From the NCBI GenBank assembly GCA_013813675.1, contig JACCRH010000474.1, positions 1 to 7,944 of the forward strand: a DNA stretch of 7,944 nt, read 5' to 3'. This document shows, piece by piece, positions 1 through 7,944 of this stretch; position 1 is the stretch's first letter, and each line of letters starts with the position of its first letter. The notes beneath the pieces were generated by a model, which searched no databases, was not told where the DNA came from, and saw only the letters and a program-made list of their open reading frames with translations. The DNA is from Gemmatimonadales bacterium (GTDB lineage: Bacteria; Gemmatimonadota; Gemmatimonadetes; Gemmatimonadales; GWC2-71-9). The translations under genes were made by a program, and so were the position numbers.

Positions 1-1256
1 GACGCCAACCGGGCCCGGGCGCCGGCCTCGTCGATCACGTCGATCGCCTTGTCGGGCAGGAACCGGTCGGTGATGTAGCGCTCCGAAAGCTCGGCCGCCG
101 CCGCGAGGGTGGCGTCCGGGATGCTGATCCGGTGGTGATCCTCGTACTTCTTCCGAAGGCCCTTGAGAATCTCCACCGTCTCGGGCACCGTGGGCGGCTC
201 CACCACCACCGTCTGGAAGCGACGCTCGAGCGCGCCGTCTTTCTCGATGTACTTCCGGTACTCGTTGAGGGTCGAGGCACCCACGCACTGCAGCTCGCCG
301 CGCGCCAGCGCGGGCTTCAGCATGTTGGACGCGTCAATCGCGCCCTCGGCCGCGCCGGCGCCCACCAGGGTGTGCAGCTCGTCGATGAAGAGGATGATCT
401 GCTTGTTCTGCGCGATCTCGTTCATCACCGCCTTGAGCCGCTCCTCGAACTGGCCGCGGTACTTGGTGCCAGCGATGACCGCCGCCAAATCGAGCGACAG
501 CACGCGGTGGTCGCGGAGGACGTCGGGGCAAAGGCCGTTGGCGATGAGGAGCGCGAGCCCCTCGACGATCGCGGTCTTGCCGACGCCGGGCTCGCCGATC
601 AGCACCGGGTTGTTCTTCTTCCGGCGGGCGAGGATCTCCATGACCCGCTCGATCTCCTTGGCCCGACCGATCGTCGGATCGAGCTGGCCCTCGGCGCCGA
701 GCTGGGTGAGGTCGCGGCAGAAGTGGTCGAGCGCCGGTGTCTTGGACTTCTTCTCCGACTTCGGGGCCGCGCTGGGCTGGTTGCCCGCGCTGCCGGCTGA
801 AGCCTGGGGCATGTCGCTCCCGAGGAGCCGCAGCGTCTCGGCCCGGGACTGCTCGAGGTTGACGCCGGCATCGGTCAGGACCTGCGCCGCGATGCCCTTC
901 TCCTCGCGCAGCAGGCCGAGCAGCAGGTGCTCGGTGCCGACGTAGGAGTGGTTGAGCTCGCGCGCTTCGGTCATCGCCAGCTCGAGCACCTTCTTGGCTC
1001 GAGAGGTGTAGGGCAGGTCGGGGCCGGCGGCAGCGGCGGCCTTCCCCTTCTTGACGGTTTCTTCGATTTTCTGCTGAATGTCTTCGAGGTCGACGTTGAG
1101 ATTCGTGAGGACGGCCGCCGCCACCCCCTCACCCTCGCGGATGAGGCCGAGCAGAATGTGCTCGGTCCCGACATATTCGTGATGCAGACGCGCCGCCTCC
1201 TCCCGCGCCATCTGCAGGACCTTGCGCACCCGATCAGTGAAGTTGTAGCCGTTCAT
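1..1256 (-). CDS. clpC: ATP-dependent Clp protease ATPase subunit ClpC (N-terminal 418 residues, truncated by window edge)
   Basis: ClpC is a hexameric AAA+ unfoldase that feeds substrates to the ClpP peptidase in the cytoplasm; in Firmicutes it recognises proteins marked with phospho-arginine by McsB. Translation from the ATG at 1256 gives two Clp N-domain repeats (about residues 5-70 and 82-147), each with a GTEH motif (E32 and E109). A Ser/Ala/Lys-rich linker follows (about 148-173), then the first AAA+ module with Walker A GEPGVGKT (221-228), Walker B ending FIDE (D292, E293), the GAIDASN segment and the FLPDKAID motif near the left edge. The frame stays open to base 1, so the middle domain, second AAA+ module and the ClpP-binding loop lie outside the window; full-length relatives are about 810-850 residues. 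The MNGYNFTDR start aligns with the usual ClpC N-terminus. It is the last gene seen of the run, 43 nt after mcsB. ClpC is preferred over ClpA, ClpB or ClpE because of the N repeats, the D1 sequence and the mcsAB neighbours. Confidence 0.97.
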   Translation of the reverse strand, partial: MNGYNFTDRVRKVLQMAREEAARLHHEYVGTEHILLGLIREGEGVAAAVLTNLNVDLEDIQQKIEETVKKGKAAAAAGPDLPYTSRAKKVLELAMTEARELNHSYVGTEHLLLGLLREEKGIAAQVLTDAGVNLEQSRAETLRLLGSDMPQASAGSAGNQPSAAPKSEKKSKTPALDHFCRDLTQLGAEGQLDPTIGRAKEIERVMEILARRKKNNPVLIGEPGVGKTAIVEGLALLIANGLCPDVLRDHRVLSLDLAAVIAGTKYRGQFEERLKAVMNEIAQNKQIILFIDELHTLVGAGAAEGAIDASNMLKPALARGELQCVGASTLNEYRKYIEKDGALERRFQTVVVEPPTVPETVEILKGLRKKYEDHHRISIPDATLAAAAELSERYITDRFLPDKAIDVIDEAGARARLA

Positions 1257-1263
1257 CTCGGTG

Positions 1264-1268
1264 CCCCA
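1264..1268 (-). promoter_or_regulatory. Probable ribosome binding site of clpC
   Basis: The 43-nt gap between the mcsB stop and the clpC ATG contains GTGGGG on the minus strand; its GGGG core lies 7 nt before the start. It is a modest match to a Shine-Dalgarno sequence. The rest of the gap shows no recognisable promoter, CIRCE inverted repeat or CtsR direct repeat, so clpC is probably cotranscribed with mcsB. Confidence 0.4.
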
Positions 1269-1299
1269 CGTAGCTCACTCCGATAGCCGTCGCCGCGGC

Positions 1300-2382
1300 T
1301 CATCCACGGCGCCCCACTTCGGATTCCAACACTTTGCGCACGAACCGTGCCCGCCGAATCGGCAGGTCGGCATCGGTCGGCGCAACCCCCTCGGCCACTG
1401 CCAGGTGGGCCGGTTGGGTATACACCAACAGCTTGTTGAGGGTGTACATCGCGACGTCGGGAATGAGACTGACCCCGACGCCCAGCCGCACGCCGCTCAG
1501 CAGGTTCATCGCCTCCTCAAACGAGAGCGCCCGGGCGTAACGCAGGAGGCCGTACGCGCGCCAGACCTTGTCTTCGATGATCGCCGGCGCGTCCCGCAAC
1601 AATACCTGCCGCGCCTGCTCCTCATAGTCCATGACCTGGCGAACCATCTTGCCGAGATGGTCGAGCAGCTCGTGCTCGGAACTGCCTAGGGTCGTCTGGT
1701 TGGACAGTTGGAAGAAGTTGCCGACGACCTCACTTCCCTCCCCGTACAGGCCACGGAACGTCAGCCCCACCTGAGCCAGACCCTGCAACACCTTCGAGAT
1801 TTCCTTGGTGAGCACCAAGCCGGGGAGGTGAATCAGCACCGAGGCTCTGAGCCCGGTGCCCACGTTGGTCGGGCAAGAGGTAAGATAACCGAATTCGGGG
1901 TGGAATGCGAAAGCAAGTCGTTGTCCCAGTTCGGCGTCCAGCCGGTCCACCTCGGCGTACGTCGCCTCCAGCGCGAACCCCGAATGGAGGCCCTGGATCC
2001 GCAGATGATCCTCCTCGTTCAGCATGACGCCGATCCGGTCCTGCACCAGCACCGAGGCTCCCGAACGGACCCGTCCGTCGGCGTCCAGACCGGCCAGTTC
2101 TTTGCTCACCAGGTGCCGCTCGTGGAGCAGTTGGCGGTCGGTGCGCTCCAGACGGTCGAGCCGAAACTTGGTGGCCCGGCGCAGGAGCACCGATTCGCGG
2201 GCGGCGCGCTCCACCACCGACAGGATGTCCTCCCGCTCGGTCTCCGAGTTGCGTCCCTGAAACACGCGGCCGGCCAGGTTCCGGGCCAGGCGGATCCGGG
2301 TGGAAAGCACCAGGTGGCTCGACGGGCCGCTGGCGTCGAGCCAGCCCACTCCGCCGTCGGCCAGCAGACTCAGGTCGATCAT
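1300..2382 (-). CDS. mcsB: Protein-arginine kinase McsB
   Basis: McsB belongs to the ATP:guanido phosphotransferase fold and phosphorylates arginine side chains on proteins, marking them for ClpC-ClpP. The 360-residue product is full length (the Bacillus subtilis protein is about 363). Visible motifs are STRIRLARN (27-35, nucleotide-binding arginines), MLNEEDHLRIQ (120-130, acidic catalytic loop), YLTSCPTNVGTGLRAS (166-181, with the conserved Cys170), and YGEGSE (213-218) followed by GNFFQLSNQ (221-229). These follow the known McsB sequence closely, and no creatine-kinase-type N-terminal domain is present. The C-terminal RDXXRA allosteric phospho-arginine motif of Firmicutes McsB appears here as LPIRRA (340-345), so the first two residues are not conserved. 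The ATG at 2382 overlaps the mcsA stop as ATGA, which fixes the start and implies coupling to its activator McsA. The same frame stays open upstream to about 2859, but that part runs through mcsA in another frame and is not McsB. Confidence 0.96.
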   Translation of the reverse strand: MIDLSLLADGGVGWLDASGPSSHLVLSTRIRLARNLAGRVFQGRNSETEREDILSVVERAARESVLLRRATKFRLDRLERTDRQLLHERHLVSKELAGLDADGRVRSGASVLVQDRIGVMLNEEDHLRIQGLHSGFALEATYAEVDRLDAELGQRLAFAFHPEFGYLTSCPTNVGTGLRASVLIHLPGLVLTKEISKVLQGLAQVGLTFRGLYGEGSEVVGNFFQLSNQTTLGSSEHELLDHLGKMVRQVMDYEEQARQVLLRDAPAIIEDKVWRAYGLLRYARALSFEEAMNLLSGVRLGVGVSLIPDVAMYTLNKLLVYTQPAHLAVAEGVAPTDADLPIRRARFVRKVLESEVGRRG

Positions 2383-2873
2383 TCCAGCACCCGCAGGCGG
2401 TCGCGCAGCTCGGCGGCCAGCTCGAAGTTTTCGGTTTCCACCGCCAATCGGAGCTGCTCGCGCAGATCCGCGCTCTCGATCCGGACCTCGGCCGGGGCGC
2501 TGCCCTGCTCCGCGTAGCGCTCGCCCACATGGTGGGTGGAGCCGTGCAGACGGCGAAGCAGGTCCCGGATCGGCACCTCGAACCAGCGGTAGCATTCGGG
2601 GCAGCCGAGCCGGCCGCTCTCCCGGAAATCCTGGAGCGATCCGCCGCAACGATTGCAGGTCTCGCTGGAGCGCGGGGTGGGCTCGGTCTCCGGCAAATTC
2701 TTTCCCATCGCCGCCAGAAAGCTGCCCAGCGGGGTCTTTACCACCCCGCTCGGGCTCTCGACCCCTTTCTCCGCGGCGCACCGCTCGCAGAGGTGCAGGG
2801 TGGTCACTTGTTCGTTGACGATCTGGGTGAGGTGAATGACCGCCTCCCGCTCGCGGCACTGGTCGCAGGACAT
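2379..2873 (-). CDS. mcsA: McsA: zinc-finger, UVR-motif activator of the McsB arginine kinase
   Basis: In Bacillus, McsA binds McsB and stimulates its kinase activity. This 164-residue protein has the expected layout. The N-terminal treble-clef-like region carries CDQC (C3, C6) and CERC (C29, C32). A second zinc-ribbon pair is CNRC (C73, C76) and CPEC (C91, C94), followed by the YRWFE segment. A C-terminal UvrB/UvrC-type UVR helix pair covers about 134-164, with the LAVETENFELAAELRD core. All eight zinc-ligand cysteines are present. The length is slightly under the roughly 180 residues of Firmicute McsA; the shortfall is mainly in the linkers. The ATG at 2873 shares its A with the lolD stop (TGATG), and the product's own stop overlaps the mcsB ATG, so McsA and McsB are probably made in a coupled way. 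A generic UVR-domain protein would be the alternative, but the direct mcsB-clpC context makes McsA the firm call. Confidence 0.95.
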   Translation of the reverse strand: MSCDQCREREAVIHLTQIVNEQVTTLHLCERCAAEKGVESPSGVVKTPLGSFLAAMGKNLPETEPTPRSSETCNRCGGSLQDFRESGRLGCPECYRWFEVPIRDLLRRLHGSTHHVGERYAEQGSAPAEVRIESADLREQLRLAVETENFELAAELRDRLRVLE

Positions 2874-3574
2874 CAGGGCATCGACTCCACGCTGGAGAGC
2901 GGCACCAGTCGCCCGCCTTCGAGCGAGAGCACCCGGTCGGCCCGCGCCGCCAGGCTCCGGTTGTGGGTGACCACCACCAGCGCGGTCTCGAACTCCCGGG
3001 ACAGCCGGGCGAAGAGCTGATGCAGCCGCTCGCTGTTGCCGGCGTCGAGATTGCCCGACGGCTCGTCGGCCAGCACCAGCACCGGATCGCCCGCGAGAGC
3101 CCGGGCCACCGCGGTCCGCTGCTGCTCGCCGCCGGAGAGGGCCGCCGGCCGGTGTGACATACGTCCGGCGAGCCCCACCGCCGCGAGCAGCTCCGCGGCC
3201 TGCGAGCGGGCCCGCGCGTCGTCTTCTCCGGCGATGAGCAACGGCAGCATCACGTTCTCCAACGCGGTGAACTCCCTCAACAGATGATGAAACTGGAAGA
3301 CGAAACCGATCTTCCGGTTGCGGATCAGGGCCAGCGCGTCGGAATCCAGCTCCCCGAAGGAGCGGCCGTCGAGTTGCACGCTGCCGGCGGACGGTGTATC
3401 CAGGGCGCCGAGCAGATGCAGCAACGTGCTCTTGCCGGAGCCGCTGGATCCCACGATCGCCACGAACTCACCCCGGCTCACCGACAGGTCCACGCCGGCC
3501 AGGACCTCGATGGGAAAGCCGTCGCCGCCCTGATAGACCTTCCGGAGCCCCGAGGCCTCGAGAATCGCGCTCAT
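2873..3574 (-). CDS. lolD: Lipoprotein-releasing ABC transporter ATPase LolD
   Basis: LolD is the cytoplasmic ATPase that powers release of outer-membrane lipoproteins from the inner membrane to the carrier LolA. The 233-residue product has Walker A GSSGSGKST (42-50), the Q-loop Q94 inside the LolD-typical FQFHHLL segment (93-99), signature LSGGEQQR (146-153), Walker B VLVLADEP (165-172, Glu171) and the switch histidine H204. The length matches the family (about 225-235). The start at 3574 is chosen because its ATG overlaps the lolC stop as ATGA and it begins just before the first beta strand (ILEASGLRKVY); the frame is open further upstream to 3745, but only as shadow sequence within lolC. 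Spacing to mcsA is TGATG. The closest alternative is a MacB-type or FtsE-type ATPase, but the FQFHHLL segment and the adjacent LolC/E permease support LolD. Confidence 0.94.
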   Translation of the reverse strand: MSAILEASGLRKVYQGGDGFPIEVLAGVDLSVSRGEFVAIVGSSGSGKSTLLHLLGALDTPSAGSVQLDGRSFGELDSDALALIRNRKIGFVFQFHHLLREFTALENVMLPLLIAGEDDARARSQAAELLAAVGLAGRMSHRPAALSGGEQQRTAVARALAGDPVLVLADEPSGNLDAGNSERLHQLFARLSREFETALVVVTHNRSLAARADRVLSLEGGRLVPLSSVESMP

Positions 3575-4877
3575 TCGTGGCGAATCGCTTCGACCGGCGT
3601 GAGCCCGGCCGCGGTCCTCGAGGGATAGACGGTGGCGAGCACGGCGACCACGATGCTGGCTCCGACCACGACGGCGACGTCCAGGGGCTCGACATGGACC
3701 GGGAGGTGGTCGATGAAGTACACGGCCGGATTGATCCTGATCCACCCGGACTGGTCCACGATGTACGCCACCGTCAGCCCCAGGAACAGACCCACCATGG
3801 TCCCCACCAGGCCGATCACCGCTCCCTGGATGAGGAACACTCGGGCTACCGCCGGCGAGGTGAGGCCCATCGCCCGGAGAATCCCGATCTCCTTGGTCTT
3901 GTCGGTCACCACCATGGTGAGCGTGCCCACGATGTTGAACGCAGCCACCACCATGATGAAGAAAATAATCAGTCCCATGGCGAGCTTCTCGAGCTCGAGC
4001 GCGCTGAACAGGCTCGCGTTCTGGGTCTGCCAGTCGAGCGCGCGGTAGGGATAGCCCAGCCGCTTCTCCAGCGCCTCGCCGATCACCGGCGCCAGGTTGG
4101 GATCCGCGACCCGCACGGCGACCCCGGAGACCGCCTCACCGAGCCCGGTGAAGCGCTGCGCGTTCTCCAGCGACATGACGACGAACTGGTTGTCGTACTG
4201 GAACATTCCGGTGTCGAAGAGGCCGGTGACCTCGAACTTCCAGAACCGCGGCACCGCCACGCCCAGGGCCGGGTTCATCTTCGCCTCGGTGACCGGCACC
4301 AGGGTCACGATGTCTCCCGGGTAGACCGAGAGCCGACCCGCAAGCCGAGTGCCCAGCAGGATGCCGCCGTCCACGCCGGACTTGGTGGGCTTGAACGAGA
4401 GGTCGCCCTTGGCGATCGCCTTGGGGAGCGAAGTGACCGACATCGTGCCGGTATCCGGCTCGAAGCCGAGCAGGTTGACGCCCTCGCCATAGTCCTGGCC
4501 GGCGGTGATGCCCGCCTGGCTGATCACCTCCGGTGCTGCGGCGACCACGCCGGGCTCCCTGCGAATGCTCTTCAGCACCTTGCGCCAATCGTCCACCCGC
4601 AGACCGGCGCCGTAGGTCAGGATCCTGAGATGCGGATTGGCCACCAGGATCCGCTCGCGGAGGTCGTTCCGGAGTCCGTTCATGACGCCGAGCACCACGA
4701 TCAGCGCGGTGACGCCAACCGCCACGCCGCCGGTCGAGATCACCGTGTTGAGCGAGGCGGTCCGGGCCCCTCGTCGGCTCCGGAGATAGCGGCGTGCGAT
4801 CCGCCACTCGAGCTTGGACGGCCACCGAAAGGTGAGCGCCAGCTCCCGCAGTGTCCGGGCGAACGCCGCTCCGCGGC

Positions 4878-4881
<4 letters not shown>
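3571..4881 (-). CDS. lolC: Lipoprotein-releasing ABC transporter permease, LolC/LolE family
   Basis: This inner-membrane permease pairs with LolD to lift lipoproteins out of the membrane. The 436-residue product has the LolC/E-FtsX layout: a basic cytoplasmic N-terminus containing the LEWRIARRYLRSRRG stretch (24-38), TM1 at about 44-66, a large periplasmic domain (about 70-295), then TM2 (about 301-325), the coupling-helix region TDKTKEIGILRAMG (326-339), TM3 (about 348-375), a short periplasmic loop, TM4 (about 401-420) and the terminal PVEAIRHE. The N-terminal tail is about 20 residues longer than is usual in LolC. The ATG at 4881 is nevertheless well supported: it overlaps the lysS stop as ATGA, has a strong GGAGG in front, and no ATG or GTG lies between it and the conserved region. 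Only one permease gene is present next to lolD, so a homodimeric single-permease (LolF-like) transporter is possible unless a partner is encoded elsewhere. LolC and LolE cannot be told apart from this sequence alone. Confidence 0.92.
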
Positions 4882-6388
<1,507 letters not shown>

Positions 6389-6392
<4 letters not shown>

Positions 6393-7493
6393 GCCGCCTT
6401 GCCCCCGAATCGCTTGAGATAGGCCTGGATGAACTCGTCCAGATCGCCGTCCATCACCCGTTGTACGTCGCCCACCTTCACTTCGGTTCGGTGGTCGTTG
6501 ACCATGGTATAGGGCTGGAAGACGTAGGACCGGATCTGGTTGCCCCAGGAGTTGTCGGTCTTGGTCGCCTCGACCACGGCCCGCGCGGCCTCCTGTTCCT
6601 CCAACTTCCGCTGGTACAAAGCGGCCCGCAACATCTTCATGGCGGTCGCCCGGTTCTTGGTCTGGCTGCGCTCCTGCTGGCAGGAGACCACCACGCCGGT
6701 CGGCACGTGGGTGAGCCGCACCGCCGAGGACGTCTTGTTGACGTGCTGGCCGCCCGCGCCCGAGGCGCGGAAGACGTCCATCCTGATGTCCTCCTCCCGG
6801 ATGTCGATCTCGATCGTGTCGTCCACGTCGGGATAGACGAACACCGAGGCGAAGGAGGTGTGGCGCCGCGCCTGGGAGTCGTAGGGCGAGATCCGCACCA
6901 GGCGGTGCACCCCCTTCTCCGCCTTCAAGTAACCATAGGCGTACTCGCCCTTGATCTCGATGGACACCGACTTGATCCCCGCCTCTTCGCCGGGCAGCAG
7001 ATCGAGGATGGAGACCTGGAATCCGTGGCGCTCCGCCCAGCGGACGTACATCCGCATGAGCATCTCGGCCCAGTCCTGTGACTCGGTGCCACCGGCGCCG
7101 GGGTGAATGGTGAGCAACGCGTCGCGGCCATCCTCGGGTCCCTGGAGCATCGCCTGCAGCTCGAAGGCCTCGACGCCGCTGGCCAGGAGGTCGGCTTCCC
7201 GCGCGACCTCGGCCTCCATCGCCGAATCCGGCTCGGTCGCCAGGAGCTGTGCCATCTCGACCGCCCCCACGATCCGCTGATTCAGATTCTCGTAGGGTAC
7301 GACCCACGCCTTCAGGGTCTTGATTTCCTGCACCGAGACGCGGGCCGTGTCCGGATTGGTCCAGAAGCCGGCTTCCGCCTGCCGTGACTCGAGTGCGCTC
7401 AGGCGCTCGGACTTGACGGGCAGGTCAAAGAAAGTCTCGGAGTTCAGTCACCCGCTGCTGCAGCTCGGTGAGGCGGTCGAGAAGTTCGGTCAT
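6389..7493 (-). CDS. prfB: Peptide chain release factor 2 (RF2), made through a programmed +1 frameshift
   Basis: RF2 reads UGA and UAA stop codons and triggers peptide release on the ribosome. Translation starts at the ATG at 7493, runs 22 codons to ...RDFL and meets an in-frame TGA at 7427-7425. After a +1 shift the frame continues from GAC (7426) as DLPVKSERL... for 345 residues to the TGA at 6391-6389, giving 367 residues in total, normal for RF2. Conserved parts are HPGAGGTESQDWAEML, the peptide-anticodon region ISPYDSQARRHTSF (SPY at 202-204, where E. coli has SPF) and the catalytic GGQ (247-249) within SGAGGQHVNKT. The early in-frame TGA and the SP(F/Y) element separate RF2 from RF1, whose recognition motif is PxT. 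It is the first complete gene of the overlapping run, and its stop overlaps the lysS GTG. Without the shift only a 22-residue peptide would be made. Confidence 0.96.
7424..7430 (-). promoter_or_regulatory. Programmed +1 ribosomal frameshift site of prfB
   Basis: On the minus strand the sequence reads CTT TGA C, the classical RF2 slippage heptamer. The leucine tRNA on CUU slips one base to UUU at the slow UGA codon, and decoding resumes at GAC. The zero frame stops here, and the +1 frame encodes the rest of RF2, so the shift is visible directly. In E. coli an AGGGGG element three bases upstream stimulates the shift. Here the six bases at that place are CGAGAC, only a weak anti-Shine-Dalgarno match. 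The site is expected to lower RF2 synthesis when RF2 is plentiful. Confidence 0.95.
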
Positions 7494-7499
7494 GCGGGG

Positions 7500-7504
7500 C
7501 CCTC
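7500..7504 (-). promoter_or_regulatory. Ribosome binding site of prfB
   Basis: GAGGG lies 6 nt before the ATG at 7493 on the minus strand, a good Shine-Dalgarno match. It supports this ATG as the start, as does the MTELLDRLTEL opening that leads straight into the frameshift site. The remaining intergenic bases (about 7505-7570) show no clear -35/-10 pair and no hairpin followed by a T-run, so I cannot say whether prfB has its own promoter or is read from the gene upstream. Confidence 0.6.
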
Positions 7505-7570
7505 GCTGGTTGGAGTCGGATGGAAAACTAAGCGGGGGAGAGGGGCGGTGGGCGGCGGCTTCCGAGGCGG

Positions 7571-7944
7571 CTAGAACACCTGCCTTCCGCCGGCCAGGAT
7601 CTCGTTCAGCGCCTCGCGGAAGTAGCCGGTGGATTCGGCGAGGTCGCGGCCGACCTGGTCGGTGTACTCCTCCCAGCTCTTCTTGATCTCCTCCTCGAAC
7701 AGCTGCTTCAGGCTCCCGTCCCGGATACCCTCCTGCCGCTTGGCCGGATGGTACACGACGATGTCCGAGATCAGCGCCCGCGCAAGACGCCGGGCCTTGA
7801 GCGACGGGTCCTGGGAAAGGAACGGATTGGCGGGCCGCCCGGCGGGGCCGCTGAGCCCGGCGGAGGGCCGCGCGGGAGGCTGGGCGGAGATCGATGGGAC
7901 CGGGGCGGGCGCGGGCTGCTGCGGCCGGGCGGGTGCGGCGGGGC
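7571..7944 (-). CDS. Unrecognised protein, C-terminal part (Pro/Ala-rich linker plus charged helical domain), 5' end outside window
   Basis: The minus-strand frame is open from the right edge to the TAG at 7573-7571, giving 123 visible residues. The first 50 or so are a low-complexity Pro/Ala/Gln/Arg linker (stretches such as PAAPARPQQPAPAPVP). The last roughly 80 form a compact, charged, probably all-helical domain that begins near NPFLSQDPSLKARRLARAL and continues through ISDIVVYHPAKRQEGI, LFEEEIKKSWEEYTDQVG and the C-terminal NEILAGGRQVF. No start codon is visible that would make a sensible complete protein: a GTG at 7756 would cut the helical domain in two. The layout suggests an N-terminal domain joined by a flexible linker to this tail. 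From memory, similar tails occur in some myxobacterial and related proteins behind zinc-ribbon domains, but I cannot confirm this and give no function. It lies 77 nt upstream of prfB on the same strand, possibly in the same transcript. Confidence 0.75.
   Translation of the reverse strand, partial: PAAPARPQQPAPAPVPSISAQPPARPSAGLSGPAGRPANPFLSQDPSLKARRLARALISDIVVYHPAKRQEGIRDGSLKQLFEEEIKKSWEEYTDQVGRDLAESTGYFREALNEILAGGRQVF

Noticed and set aside
1291..1299. GCCGCGGC palindrome between mcsB and clpC
   Set aside because: It is an 8-nt palindrome without loop or extension, expected by chance at this GC content, and unlike CIRCE.
2383..2859. Open extension of the mcsB frame upstream of its ATG
   Set aside because: It overlaps mcsA, which has clear zinc-finger and UVR motifs in its own frame. 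The extension has no McsB similarity, and the family length fits the ATG at 2382.
6393..7307. Open extension of the lysS frame upstream of its GTG, which could be read as an 809-residue fusion
   Set aside because: The extension is low-complexity Arg/Gly-rich and overlaps prfB in another frame. The GTGA overlap and normal LysRS length place the start at 6392.
7425..7427. In-frame TGA early in prfB, which could suggest a pseudogene
   Set aside because: It is the conserved programmed frameshift of RF2 (CTTTGAC), with intact sequence in both frames.
7423..7439. GGTCAAA followed after 3 nt by AGTC on the plus strand, resembling the CtsR heptamer direct repeat
   Set aside because: The first heptamer is simply the reverse complement of the RF2 shift site plus one base, the second half matches only 4 of 7 positions, it lies inside prfB coding sequence, and there is no ctsR gene.
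7552..7571. Possible terminator stem in the gap before prfB (two GGCGGC copies)
   Set aside because: The copies are direct, not inverted, repeats, and no T-run follows, so no intrinsic terminator can be supported.

Overview
The window is about two-thirds GC or more and is packed with genes that all lie on the minus strand. Read in transcription order (high to low coordinates) they are: the 3' end of an unrecognised protein with a Pro/Ala-rich linker, prfB (release factor 2, with its programmed +1 frameshift), lysS (class II lysyl-tRNA synthetase), a lolC/E-type lipoprotein-release permease, lolD (its ATPase), mcsA, mcsB (protein-arginine kinase) and the N-terminal half of clpC, which runs off the left edge.

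Organism: the Lol lipoprotein-release system implies a diderm with an outer membrane. The mcsA-mcsB-clpC block is best known from Firmicutes, where it follows ctsR. A high-GC diderm that carries McsA/McsB/ClpC and this style of LysRS and RF2 fits Gemmatimonadota or a related phylum best. This is an inference from content and remembered family features, not a database match.

Layout: 7571-7944 is the partial upstream gene, ending in TAG. A 77-nt gap with a good ribosome binding site precedes prfB (6389-7493). From prfB to mcsB every junction is a start/stop overlap: GTGA for prfB/lysS, ATGA for lysS/lolC, ATGA for lolC/lolD, TGATG for lolD/mcsA and ATGA for mcsA/mcsB. clpC starts 43 nt after mcsB. 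This is the signature of one translationally coupled operon. No internal terminator, promoter, CIRCE element or credible CtsR box was seen, and there is no ctsR gene.

How the genes work together: prfB and lysS serve translation. LolC/LolD extract lipoproteins from the inner membrane for delivery to the outer membrane. McsA and McsB form the arginine-kinase module that tags proteins with phospho-arginine for ClpC-ClpP degradation. The most interesting points are the wiring of the phospho-arginine system into a Gram-negative-type housekeeping operon without CtsR, the loss of the 'RD' half of the McsB RDXXRA allosteric motif while the catalytic motifs and the ClpC docking glutamates remain, and an RF2 with SPY in place of SPF and a weak frameshift stimulator. 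I found no mobile element, CRISPR array, RNA gene or clearly unknown multi-gene system.
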